From Spartinivicinus marinus (GTDB taxonomy: Bacteria; Pseudomonadota; Gammaproteobacteria; Pseudomonadales; Zooshikellaceae), in assembly GCF_026309355.1 (NCBI RefSeq), contig NZ_JAPJZK010000001.1, positions 1,364,001 to 1,428,000 of the forward strand: a stretch of 64,000 bases of DNA, in the 5' to 3' direction. Below the pieces are notes generated by a model. It made no database searches and was not told where the DNA came from. It saw only the letters and a list, made by a program, of their open reading frames with translations. The position numbers and the translations under genes are program-made. Below, piece by piece: positions 37,571 through 45,717 of this stretch; position 1 is the stretch's first letter, and every line of letters starts with the position of its first letter.

Positions 37571-38191
37571 ATGTCTGCAAATCAAGTTAGGGCACCCGCC
37601 CCTCTTTTTGCTAGGCGGCTAAGCCCTCATGAAGCCAATGCCCTAAAACTATGTAACCAGTTGCTAAAACCCATTAGCCCATTTAAAAATGGGCTTGAGT
37701 TTAGTAATGGTGATGAATGGTTTGGACAAGGTTTAATTCAAAATGGAATAACTGACGATGTAGCAATGTTACGATGGCGTCAACACCCTCCGGTTAGTCG
37801 TAATGCTATTTTATACAATGGCCGAATGGCGCCTTTACCCAGTCAGTCCTTTGAATTAACTTGTGCAATTGATGTTCTTCACCATTCTCGCGATCCCAAA
37901 GAAACCCTTCGTGATTTATTACGACTCACTAAACAGTATTGTTTGATTAAAGACTATACCTACAGTCATTTACCCAGCTGGTTTTTAGTCGCGCTGGAAG
38001 ATATGCGTGGTAATCGAAAACTACAAACCAACAGCACCCTACATTATCAGCACAAATGGGAGTGGTTAAAGGTTTTTGATAAGGCTGGCTTTACCCTTGT
38101 TGAGCTAAAACATCCTGTAGGCTGTGATGGATGGCCTAAAAGGATATTTACTAAGCGCGTTCAATTCATTGGCTTATGGGAGCGCAAATAA
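37571..38191 (+). CDS. SAM-dependent methyltransferase-like protein
   Basis: The 206-residue cytosolic protein carries SFELTCAIDVLHHSRDPKET followed by LRDLLRLTKQYCLIKDYTYS, the motif IV region of Methyltransf_11-type class I enzymes. The usual N-terminal GxGxG SAM-binding motif is not evident; that region (KPISPFKNGLEFSNGDEWF) looks reduced. It could be a divergent methyltransferase or a non-catalytic relative. ISAs1 lies upstream, and no partner gene is evident. Confidence 0.62.
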   Translation: MSANQVRAPAPLFARRLSPHEANALKLCNQLLKPISPFKNGLEFSNGDEWFGQGLIQNGITDDVAMLRWRQHPPVSRNAILYNGRMAPLPSQSFELTCAIDVLHHSRDPKETLRDLLRLTKQYCLIKDYTYSHLPSWFLVALEDMRGNRKLQTNSTLHYQHKWEWLKVFDKAGFTLVELKHPVGCDGWPKRIFTKRVQFIGLWERK

Positions 38192-38372
38192 GCCAGATAT
38201 TGTTTCCTAATACTTTAAAGTAGTTACTAAATAATATAAGGGGCGGCAGTAATGTTTTATGACCGCCTCACAAATAGCCATTGTGTCAGTTACAATTCGA
38301 GGTGGTTGTATAAGTTGATTCCTTTCCTATATTTACTTTGAAACACATTAGTAAAATAAGTAGTACATTATT

Positions 38373-38626
38373 ATGCCAACTGCCGAACTTACTGAGCTTC
38401 AGCAAACGATTAAAGTTCTCATCAACTAAATATCTACAAAGAAGTAACTCACACAATCGAAACTGACTTATCGACAATTAATCATTTAGCCAAAGAAGGC
38501 AATTTAAGAGCAGATGAAACTGAGCAAACCAGCTCATCACTATCTGAGTTAATTAGTGATATTCACGGCATTATCAATCAGTTCCAGATAAGCAATCGCA
38601 ATAAAGAAACTACTGTCGCCAAATAA
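38373..38626 (+). pseudogene. Frameshifted remnant, possibly the C terminus of a chemoreceptor
   Basis: A short frame starts MPTAELTELQQTIKVLIN and stops. The +1 frame continues SHQLNIYKEVTHTIETDLST, INHLAKEGNLRADETEQTSS and SLSELISDIHGIINQF to a TAA at 38624-38626. Heptad-like spacing and the ending resemble the last 70 residues of methyl-accepting chemotaxis proteins. No signalling hairpin or membrane part remains. Similarity is judged by eye only. Confidence 0.4.
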
Positions 38627-38651
38627 GCTAATGCCCTCTGTAAAGAGAATA

Positions 38652-39059
38652 TCATCCGTGCCAGTGAAACTTTAAATAACTACTCTGTCCTGGACCAGCA
38701 ATCGTTTCAAGCTGAATAAAGTGGCTATGCTTAAGACGCATCATGGTTCGTTTTATCTCAACATCTTCTGCCCCACTGTCAGCAAGAAAGTCAATTAATT
38801 GGTAATTAGTGACCGTTCCCTGTTGTTTAATAAAATCTAATGACTTTTCAAAGAAGTTCGCTGGTTTGCTCCCTTTGTTGTCACTGACCACATCAAGCTT
38901 CACTGGCCGATCGACCGATTCCTGAGGTTGCTCTGAAAAGGTATTATCGTCTTGCACTCCACGACTTAACTCAGCAATCAATACTTTTAAATCATCAGTC
39001 GCTTCTATTGATAAATCCACTGATAAGTCACCAATTTTTCCTGTTATTTTAATTGCCAT
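38652..39059 (-). CDS. Hypothetical protein
   Basis: The 135-residue protein is not recognised. The N terminus is beta-rich (AIKITGKIGDLSVDLSIEAT), a polar linker follows, and the C-terminal 65 residues look like a small winged-helix fold (FIKQQGTVTNYQLIDFLADS, then RTMMRLKHSHFIQLETIAG). That suggests a nucleic-acid-binding or adaptor role, with no named family. It converges on the chemoreceptor-like remnant and is divergent from ompW. Confidence 0.6.
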   Translation of the reverse strand: MAIKITGKIGDLSVDLSIEATDDLKVLIAELSRGVQDDNTFSEQPQESVDRPVKLDVVSDNKGSKPANFFEKSLDFIKQQGTVTNYQLIDFLADSGAEDVEIKRTMMRLKHSHFIQLETIAGPGQSSYLKFHWHG

Positions 39060-39311
39060 ATAAATCCACTTAGCTTCTCAGTGAAGTACATCAAAAGGTA
39101 TGTATTATAACATAGCCTTACTGGTAATTTAGATCATCTACTGTTCACCGGGGAAATTCTTGCTTTTTTTCGCTACCGAAAAACTCATACCTAATAAGTA
39201 AAACTACCTAATTTCCTTATCTTTTATCTGGCTATTGATATAACTCAATATTGTTACATTGTTCCCTGATTAGTATTCCAGCCAACGCTTTGTTGCTGTA
39301 GATAAGGAATA

Positions 39312-39992
39312 ATGAGGTCATTTTTTATGCGTACACCAATTGCTGTATTTGCAACCGCTGCTTTAAGTTTAGCTCTTAGCCAGGCTGCAATGGCTTACCA
39401 GGAAGGGGATTTTATTGTTCGAGCCGGTGCAGCAACAGTTGATCCAAATGAGGATAGCAGTAATGTTAAAGCTGGTGGAGCAGATACAGGTTGGACTGCC
39501 GGCGTTGATAGTAATACCCAATTAGGCCTAACTGGTACTTATATGATCACTGACCATATTGGTATTGGTTTATTAGCCGCAACACCTTTTGAGCATACCC
39601 TGGATTTAAAAAATAGTCCTGATAATGGCTCTTTAGCAGATATAAAACACTTACCCCCTACTTTAACTGTGCAATATTATTTTAATGACACTAAGGCTAA
39701 CTTACAGCCATATGTGGGTGCAGGGGTAAACTATACCACTTTCTTTGATGAGAAATTTACTAGTAAACATAAGTCACAAGGTTACAACAGTTTAGAACTT
39801 GAAGATTCCTGGGGGATAGCCTTTGAAGCAGGAATAGATTATCAATTAACCGATAATCTGCTAGTTAATGCCAGTGTCTGGTATATCGATATTGATACTG
39901 AGGCTAATTTCAAAGTTGGGAATACTAAAGCCAAAGTGGATGTTGAGTTAGACCCATGGGTTTATATGGTGGGGCTAGGGTATAAGTTTTAG
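39312..39992 (+). CDS. ompW: OmpW family outer membrane protein
   Basis: The 226-residue protein has a signal peptide ending at LSQAAMA, then YQEGDFIVRAGAATVDPNED. The eight-stranded barrel pattern of OmpW follows (YMITDHIGIGLLAATPFEHT, LPPTLTVQYYFNDTKANLQP, YVGAGVNYTTFFDEKF), closing with VYMVGLGYKF. OmpW is a small outer-membrane channel for hydrophobic compounds. AAGGA lies five bases before the ATG at 39312. Downstream is a copy of the double-hairpin repeat, probably acting as terminator. Confidence 0.92.
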   Translation: MRSFFMRTPIAVFATAALSLALSQAAMAYQEGDFIVRAGAATVDPNEDSSNVKAGGADTGWTAGVDSNTQLGLTGTYMITDHIGIGLLAATPFEHTLDLKNSPDNGSLADIKHLPPTLTVQYYFNDTKANLQPYVGAGVNYTTFFDEKFTSKHKSQGYNSLELEDSWGIAFEAGIDYQLTDNLLVNASVWYIDIDTEANFKVGNTKAKVDVELDPWVYMVGLGYKF

Positions 39993-40006
39993 GGTGTTTG
40001 GTCACT

Positions 40007-40060
40007 AAGGCATGGATGCCTTTTTAGTTCTTGAGGGTCCATGGATGGCCCTTCAAGAAC
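40007..40060. repeat. Double-hairpin dispersed repeat (copy 2, inverted relative to copy 1)
   Basis: AAGGCAT/ATGCCTT form a stem at 40007-40022. GTTCTTGA at 40027-40034 and TCAAGAAC at 40053-40060 form the outer part of a second stem containing GGG/CCC. Read on the minus strand it matches the element at 7465-7518. It lies between convergent ompW and the RmlD-like gene. Confidence 0.65.
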
Positions 40061-40098
40061 GGTGAACAAATACCCTATTGCTCCATACTCTCCCCCCA

Positions 40099-40971
40099 CT
40101 ACACATAAAACCCTTTCACTATTTTCGCAATCGCCGGTCGCCAGGCCTTAGCATGAATACCAAACGTATCTCGGATTTTGTTAACCGCTAACCGGGCATT
40201 TAAGTGGTGGGGTAAATAATCTAGCTGACCACACTCTTTCACTAACAACTTATCCGATGGTAATTCGTCATAATGAAGTGCGTCATTAAGTAACACTTCA
40301 GCAAATTTACTTTCTGCCACAGGCTCTACCCCACCATAATGATAGGTACCAAAAACCTCTGCCTCACAATCCAGCTGATAAAGAATCGCTATAATTACTG
40401 CCGCTATATCCGCAGCAGGGGTTGGATTACCCAAGCGGTCAGAGGCTACCCACACTTCTTGATTTTGCTTTAACTGTGACAAGATAGTATGGACCAGATT
40501 ATATCGTCTAGCGCTCACAACCCAGCCCAAACGTAGAATAATATGATCTGGGCAACGCTCTCTAACCAGCTGCTCCCCCTGCCACAAACTGCCAGCCAAA
40601 ACCCCTTGAGGATTAGCAGCATCTTTTTCTGTATAAGGCTCTGCCTTAGCACCATCAAAGACCAGATAAGACGATAAATGTATTAATGTAGCTTGGTGCT
40701 TTTTACAAATATTTGCCATTTCAGCTACAGCATCGCGATTAATTGCGAAACACTTTGAAGGCTCTGACTCCGCCTTCATCAAATCCCGATAACCTACCGC
40801 ATTAACAACCATGGTTGGTTGATAACTCTTAACTAGCTCAGCGACTTTTTTGCTGTGAGTAATATCCAAGACATCATGGCTAGGTGCTTTAAAAACGATG
40901 CCATGTTCAGTTAATTGTTGACACAGCTCATGACCCACCTGGCCTGAGCCACCAAACACTAATACTTTCAT
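40099..40971 (-). CDS. RmlD-like NAD(P)-binding protein with altered active site
   Basis: The 290-residue extended SDR of the RmlD (dTDP-4-dehydrorhamnose reductase) group has the Rossmann motif MKVLVFGGSGQVGHELCQQL, VVNAVGYRDLMKAESEP, HLSSYLVFDGAKAEPYTEKD and a late GNPTPAADIAAVI. Where RmlD has the catalytic YGRSK, this protein reads LAGSL (Leu125 and Leu129 for Tyr and Lys). Reduction by the usual mechanism therefore seems impossible. It may bind a sugar nucleotide or act as a regulator. No other dTDP-rhamnose genes are nearby. Confidence 0.82.
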   Translation of the reverse strand: MKVLVFGGSGQVGHELCQQLTEHGIVFKAPSHDVLDITHSKKVAELVKSYQPTMVVNAVGYRDLMKAESEPSKCFAINRDAVAEMANICKKHQATLIHLSSYLVFDGAKAEPYTEKDAANPQGVLAGSLWQGEQLVRERCPDHIILRLGWVVSARRYNLVHTILSQLKQNQEVWVASDRLGNPTPAADIAAVIIAILYQLDCEAEVFGTYHYGGVEPVAESKFAEVLLNDALHYDELPSDKLLVKECGQLDYLPHHLNARLAVNKIRDTFGIHAKAWRPAIAKIVKGFYV

Positions 40972-41191
40972 AAATCAACTTAAATTATCCTGAAGCAACT
41001 TATTATGGGCTTACCAGTTAATGCTAACCATCACCTATCTGTCAACTATCCAACAGCTGGTGTACTTCACACACCTTCAGCTAGTATGCGGTTCACATTA
41101 CCCCCAACTGTTTATTACCACTGCCAAACAATTATAACCGCAAAAATAAGACAACAACGATATTCATTGCGCCAACAGCATTAAATGATGC

Positions 41192-41347
41192 ATGGCTATA
41201 ACCCCTTTGGCTACAGCCTTCGCTAGCACCCCCAAGAGGTTAAAAGTGCACCTATTGACAGAAGATGGCAAACATTTTAGCCGAGAATAGGTTGCAGAGT
41301 TCCTCAATCATGAAGCACAATCAAGCTATCTAGCCAAAGAATTATAG
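41192..41347 (+). pseudogene. Possible decayed small gene with one in-frame stop
   Basis: From an ATG at 41192 one frame reads MAITPLATAF, STPKRLKVHLLTEDGKHFSRE, then TAG at 41288-41290, and continues in frame as VAEFLNHEAQSSYLAKEL to TAG at 41345-41347. The composition looks protein-like, but no family is recognised. It ends 15 bases before the kinase gene. It occupies part of the 390-base gap 40972-41362, where nothing else is evident. Confidence 0.3.
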
Positions 41348-41362
41348 GAATGATGGCTTTTT

Positions 41363-42919
41363 ATGATTGCAACTAACCCAGATAGTGTGCATGCAGAGCA
41401 AGATATCGCTGAAGATAAAATTTTGTTGGTTGATGATAATCCCACCAACTTACAGCTATTATTACAAACCTTGAATGGCCGGGGCTACAAACTTCTTGTA
41501 GCTAAAAACGGTGAAAGCGCACTTAAAATTGCTCAAAAAAACAAACCAGCATTAATTTTACTAGACATCATGATGCCTGGCATTGATGGCTATGAAGTTT
41601 GCCGACAACTTAAGGCCAGTGCTGACACCAATGGCATAACCGTTATTTTTCTATCTGCTCTCGATGAAACCAAAGATAAAGTCAAAGGGCTTAATCTAGG
41701 TGCAGTTGACTTCATCTCTAAGCCATTTCAACCAGAGGAAGTACTGGCCCGAGTTGCTACTCAACTTAAAATTCACCGACTCGAGCGCGCGCTCTCGGAA
41801 AGAAACAAGCAACTAGAAGCTGATAATCAACGCATTCTGGAAGCCATGACGGAAGGGATTTTTGGCCTGGATCAAAAAGGTTGTATCACTTTTGTGAATG
41901 CGGCAGCGAACCGGATGACAGGGTTTAGTGAAGATGACTTGATAGGAAAAGAGCTCATCAACATTCTGCTTAAACCAAACGACCCTGAAACTGTGCCTAT
42001 CTTAAAGACCTTGCAAGATGGTTCAGAGCAGCACATAGAAGAAGATGTGTTCTGGCACCACAATGGTCATCACTTCCCAGTCACATACTCAGTTACACCA
42101 ATCAATACTGATCACCACCCTTCTGGTGCTGTTGTGGTCTTTAAAGACATTACTGAGCGCAAGCAAAATGAAGAGGCGCTGCAAAAGGCACTGGATGAAT
42201 TACAAGAGCAAAAAGAACGTCTGACTCATGTTTCCCGGTTAAGCACTATGGGAGAAATGGCCGCTGGATTTGCCCATGAAGTAAACCAACCATTAACTGC
42301 CATTTGTAACTATGCCCAGGTATGTAACCGGATGATTCAGCGTGACCCTTTAAATAAGGAGTCACTTTCTGAAGCCCTGGAAAAAATCGGTACCCAAGCC
42401 AGGCGGGCAGGCGATATTATCGCGCGCATCCGCAGCTTTGTGAAAAAACCTGCTCACTGCCTTGAGAAAGTCGACTGCAATAAATTAATCAGTGATGTAG
42501 TTAAATTAGCAGAAGTAGATGCCCGCAATAACAATATGGAAATTCACCTGGATCTTGCTGATGAATTACCACTCATTGAGGCTGACCCAGTGCAAATACA
42601 ACAGGTTGCCCTTAATTTGATTCGTAATGGTATGGAAGCAATGGGAGACCGGGAAACCCGTGATATTGGAGTTTGGGTTAAAACAGAGCTTGATAAAAAC
42701 CATCAGTTTGTCAAAGTATCTGTTATTGACCGTGGCCACGGGCTAACAGAAGACGCTGCTGATAAACTATTTCACCCCTTCTTTACCACAAAAAGCTATG
42801 GTATGGGGATTGGCCTTTCCGTTTGTGAGTCGATTATATCGACCCACGGCGGTAAGTTGCGATTTGAAAATAACCCTGAAGGCGGCGCTATTTTTTATTT
42901 TACCGTCCCCACAGTTTAA
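41363..42919 (+). CDS. Histidine kinase with N-terminal receiver and PAS domains
   Basis: The 518-residue cytoplasmic protein has a receiver domain (about 18-135, phospho-acceptor Asp68 in LILLDIMMPG, Lys120), then a short coiled linker. A PAS domain follows (about 152-265, GIFGLDQKGCITFVNAAANR), a HisKA domain with His305 (GFAHEVNQPLTAICNYAQ), and an ATPase domain (LIRNGMEAMG, RGHGLTEDAADKLFHPFFTT, YGMGIGLSVCESII). It has no membrane segment or DNA-binding output. The receiver-first order suggests it takes phosphate from another kinase and relays or modulates. AGGAATGATGG precedes the ATG. No response regulator gene is adjacent. Confidence 0.9.
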   Translation: MIATNPDSVHAEQDIAEDKILLVDDNPTNLQLLLQTLNGRGYKLLVAKNGESALKIAQKNKPALILLDIMMPGIDGYEVCRQLKASADTNGITVIFLSALDETKDKVKGLNLGAVDFISKPFQPEEVLARVATQLKIHRLERALSERNKQLEADNQRILEAMTEGIFGLDQKGCITFVNAAANRMTGFSEDDLIGKELINILLKPNDPETVPILKTLQDGSEQHIEEDVFWHHNGHHFPVTYSVTPINTDHHPSGAVVVFKDITERKQNEEALQKALDELQEQKERLTHVSRLSTMGEMAAGFAHEVNQPLTAICNYAQVCNRMIQRDPLNKESLSEALEKIGTQARRAGDIIARIRSFVKKPAHCLEKVDCNKLISDVVKLAEVDARNNNMEIHLDLADELPLIEADPVQIQQVALNLIRNGMEAMGDRETRDIGVWVKTELDKNHQFVKVSVIDRGHGLTEDAADKLFHPFFTTKSYGMGIGLSVCESIISTHGGKLRFENNPEGGAIFYFTVPTV

Positions 42920-42924
42920 ACCTG

Positions 42925-43296
42925 TTATTTTATGCCTAAGGTACTGGGTTTAACAGGCTTCATTAGCTGGTCTACCTCTACATATTTAATATAATGTAGC
43001 TGTTGTAGACTGCTAATGGTGTCTTCAAGCTCAGCCTCATTTGAGGCCGCCACACAAATAATTAACCCTTTCTCTTGAAATGGACGAATAATTTGCAACT
43101 GCTGTTGCCCAACCATACCTGCGACATAATCTAATGTTTGCGGGCTTTGGCGATCTTGCAGCGTTTTAAACATAACAATCAACCGAGCAGATGCTTGGCT
43201 GGATAGCGTACAATTATGCCCCGCGATAGCTTGCCCCACTGACATTTGAATAGCGATAAATACGAATCCAACTGAAAAGATTATTTTGCGCAACAT
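42925..43296 (-). CDS. Exported inhibitor I9-like (subtilisin propeptide-like) protein
   Basis: The 123-residue protein has a signal peptide (IIFSVGFVFIAIQMSVGQAI) ending at AIAG. The rest looks like the I9 propeptide fold, strand-helix-strand-strand-helix-strand: ARLIVMFKTLQD, QTLDYVAGMVGQQQLQIIRP, GLIICVAASNEAELEDTISS, and YIKYVEVDQLMKP. I9 domains chaperone and inhibit subtilases; here no protease is fused or adjacent, so it may be a stand-alone periplasmic inhibitor. Two cysteines (HNC, IIC) could pair. It converges on the kinase gene, with stop codons five bases apart. Confidence 0.65.
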   Translation of the reverse strand: MLRKIIFSVGFVFIAIQMSVGQAIAGHNCTLSSQASARLIVMFKTLQDRQSPQTLDYVAGMVGQQQLQIIRPFQEKGLIICVAASNEAELEDTISSLQQLHYIKYVEVDQLMKPVKPSTLGIK

Positions 43297-43314
43297 GGGC
43301 TATTTCCTTATAAA

Positions 43315-43330
43315 GGGCACCTCTAACAAT
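43315..43330 (+). repeat. GGGCACCTCTAATAA-type motif
   Basis: GGGCACCTCTAACAAT lies just upstream of the I9-like gene. Similar copies are at 21171 (minus), 49028, 50098 and 57281. Confidence 0.55.
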
Positions 43331-43472
43331 AGAGGCATCTATAAAACAATTGATGCATAAGCAGTCCTGATTATTTCACAAGAAAAAGTGACAGCCAATG
43401 CAACAACTATTATCGCCTAACGCCCACCTAACACCTAGATGTATCAATATATTTACAGGTATTGTAAGCAAG

Positions 43473-43497
43473 ATATCTTTTTCCTAAAAAAAGATAT
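43473..43497 (-). terminator. Hairpin downstream of rtcB
   Basis: ATATCTTTTT (43473-43482) and AAAAAGATAT (43488-43497) form a perfect 10-base stem with a 5-base loop, 57 bases past the rtcB stop on the minus strand. AT-rich arms make it weak but T-rich, as terminators are. Confidence 0.45.
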
Positions 43498-43554
43498 TTT
43501 ATAAGCAGATATCGCTAAAAAGGCTATTTTTCCCAATGAACTATTCTTTTAATA

Positions 43555-44775
43555 CTAGCCTTTAACACACACTACTTGCTTTAAGGTATGGACGATTTCC
43601 ACTAAATCTTGCTGAGCCTTCATTACCTTCTCAATGGGTTTATAAGCAGCTGGGGTTTCATCAATCACGTCCTTATCTTTACGACACTCAACACCTTTGG
43701 TTGCTGCTTCATGCTCTTCCATTGTCACTAGTTTTTTGGCCTTAGTTCGCGACATAACACGCCCTGCGCCATGACTACAGCTATGAAAACTTTCTGGGTT
43801 ACCCAACCCTCTTACGATGAAGGATTTTGCCCCCATACTGCCAGGAATAATACCAAACTGCCCATCTTTAGCAGAAACAGCACCTTTTCGAGTCACTAGT
43901 ACATCCTTACCATAGTGATGCTCTCTAGAGACATAGTTATGGTGACAATTAACAGCCATCATCTCTGCTGAAAACGGTCGCTGTAGCGCTTGTTGAACTG
44001 CGTGAATCACTCTCTTCATCATCACTTGACGGTTAGTAAACGCATATTGCTGTGCCCATTCAACAGCTGCTATATATTGCTCAAATGACTCACTGCCTTC
44101 TGATAAATAGGCCAAATCCCTATCAGGCAAATGAATATGCCAACGCTCCATTTCTTGCTTGGCTTTTTCAATAAAATAGGTACCAATTCGATTACCAACG
44201 CCTCTAGAGCCACTATGCAACATAAACCATACGCTATCAGCCTCATCTAAACACACCTCAATAAAGTGGTTACCTGTACCCAACGTGCCTAAATGATTAA
44301 TGTTATTAGTTTGTTGCAATACGTGATGTTGCTCAGCCAATAGTTCAAACGGTTTTTTTAATGGCTGCCAGGCATGGATAACATCACTTGGTATTTCTCC
44401 CCAGGCACCTTTATCTCTGCCTTTTCTGGCTCGCGCTGATCGTCCATGGGGTACAGCTACTTCAATTGCATGTCGAATGCCGTATAAATTATCAGGCAAG
44501 TCAGCTGCAACCAAACTGGTTTTAACAGCCATCATTCCACAGCCAATGTCAACACCAACCGCTGCGGGAATAACAGCTCCAAACGTAGGTACTACACTAC
44601 CAATGGTCGCGCCTTTACCTAAATGAACATCAGGCATTACCGCCACCCATTTATGAATAAAGGGCAGGCTGGCAATATTATGTAACTGTTGTTTAGCCGC
44701 GTCTTCAAAAGGTAAGCCACAGGTCCATGCCTTGATGGGAGACTGACCTTTTTGATGAATAACTTCGTATGACAT
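43555..44775 (-). CDS. rtcB: RtcB family RNA ligase
   Basis: The 406-residue protein carries the metal site (VMPDVHLGKGATIGSV), GVDIGCGMMAVKTSL with Asp76 and Cys79, LGTGNHFIEV, MLHSGSRGVGNRIG and the guanylylated-histidine region HSCSHGAGRVMSRTKAKK. RtcB joins RNA 3'-phosphate or cyclic phosphate ends to 5'-OH ends using GTP and manganese. Length of about 400 residues fits the shorter bacterial RtcB class. No RtcA, archease or RtcR gene is next to it; the divergent neighbour is an HD-domain gene. Confidence 0.94.
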   Translation of the reverse strand: MSYEVIHQKGQSPIKAWTCGLPFEDAAKQQLHNIASLPFIHKWVAVMPDVHLGKGATIGSVVPTFGAVIPAAVGVDIGCGMMAVKTSLVAADLPDNLYGIRHAIEVAVPHGRSARARKGRDKGAWGEIPSDVIHAWQPLKKPFELLAEQHHVLQQTNNINHLGTLGTGNHFIEVCLDEADSVWFMLHSGSRGVGNRIGTYFIEKAKQEMERWHIHLPDRDLAYLSEGSESFEQYIAAVEWAQQYAFTNRQVMMKRVIHAVQQALQRPFSAEMMAVNCHHNYVSREHHYGKDVLVTRKGAVSAKDGQFGIIPGSMGAKSFIVRGLGNPESFHSCSHGAGRVMSRTKAKKLVTMEEHEAATKGVECRKDKDVIDETPAAYKPIEKVMKAQQDLVEIVHTLKQVVCVKG

Positions 44776-44996
44776 AATAAACTTCCAATAACCGAGATAA
44801 TTTCTTGTCAGCTAATTGCCGGTTGCTACTTATTTAAACTGACTTACAACACTTTAAAATTATGTATAGCACTGACCATGCCAACAATCATACAAAGATC
44901 TAAGCCATTGATTTCATTTAATTTATGGTATTTACCCTATACACCTTCTCTTACAAATATATCTATATAGATATACGATTATCCATAAAGATACAG

Positions 44997-45644
44997 ATGA
45001 ATAACAATTTACTTGACAACTATTGGCTCAGCTACATTCAACCCTCTCATGCCAAACACACCTTAGTTGTAAAACAAATACTCAAAAAGCTAGCCAGGCA
45101 ATATCGCCAACCTTGGCGGTATTATCATACGCTTAATCATATTGAGCAGATGCTGTTACTCTTTCAACAGTATGAGTCATCTATTAGCTCGCCACCAACA
45201 GTATTTTTTTCTATCTGTTTTCATGATTATTACTATTTACCTTGGCGGAAAAACAACGAAAAACGCAGTGCCACAAAAGCCATAAAAGAACTGCACAAAC
45301 TTCATTTAGGCTCACTTAGCCATGATGTAGAGCAAATAATTTTAGCGACAGAAAAACACCTACCAATAGCAGACCAGTTTTCCACGAATAAAACAGACGC
45401 TGAATTATTATTAGATTTTGACTTAGCAATATTGGGCAGCCAATGGAAAAACTATCTACACTATTGCCAACAAATAAGAAAGGAGTATTGGTTTGTCCCC
45501 AAAAACAAATACCAAACTGGTCGCAAAAAAATATTAACGGCTTTTTTAAAACGAGAACAGTTGTATTTTAGTGAGCCGTTTTTCACTCAATTAGAACAAC
45601 AAGCTAGAAAGAATATTCAGCGAGAAATTCAGTTATTAAGTTAA
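44997..45644 (+). CDS. Predicted metal-dependent HD-superfamily protein
   Basis: The product has 215 residues with YYHTLNHIEQMLLLFQQYES and FSICFHDYYYLPW followed by EKRSATKAIKEL, then ILATEKHLP and LLLDFDLAILGSQW. This is the H...HD...H...D pattern of the COG4339 group of HD-fold hydrolases. Substrate unknown. The frame opens at 44925, but the first part is AT-rich leader; the ATG at 44997 gives the family-like start MNNNLLDNYWLSYI. It is divergent from rtcB by 221 bases; a link to RNA repair is speculative. Confidence 0.78.
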   Translation: MNNNLLDNYWLSYIQPSHAKHTLVVKQILKKLARQYRQPWRYYHTLNHIEQMLLLFQQYESSISSPPTVFFSICFHDYYYLPWRKNNEKRSATKAIKELHKLHLGSLSHDVEQIILATEKHLPIADQFSTNKTDAELLLDFDLAILGSQWKNYLHYCQQIRKEYWFVPKNKYQTGRKKILTAFLKREQLYFSEPFFTQLEQQARKNIQREIQLLS

Positions 45645-45664
45645 ACAAGCTCAAGGGTAACTCT

Positions 45665-45701
45665 AATAATGCTTTATCCAGTCACGAATTAAAGCATTAT
45701 T
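45665..45701. terminator. Bidirectional hairpin terminator
   Basis: AATAATGCTTTA (45665-45676) and TAAAGCATTATT (45690-45701) form a perfect 12-base stem with a 13-base loop, between the convergent HD and FMN reductase genes. Confidence 0.7.
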
Positions 45702-45717
45702 CAAAACAAGCAGCCTA

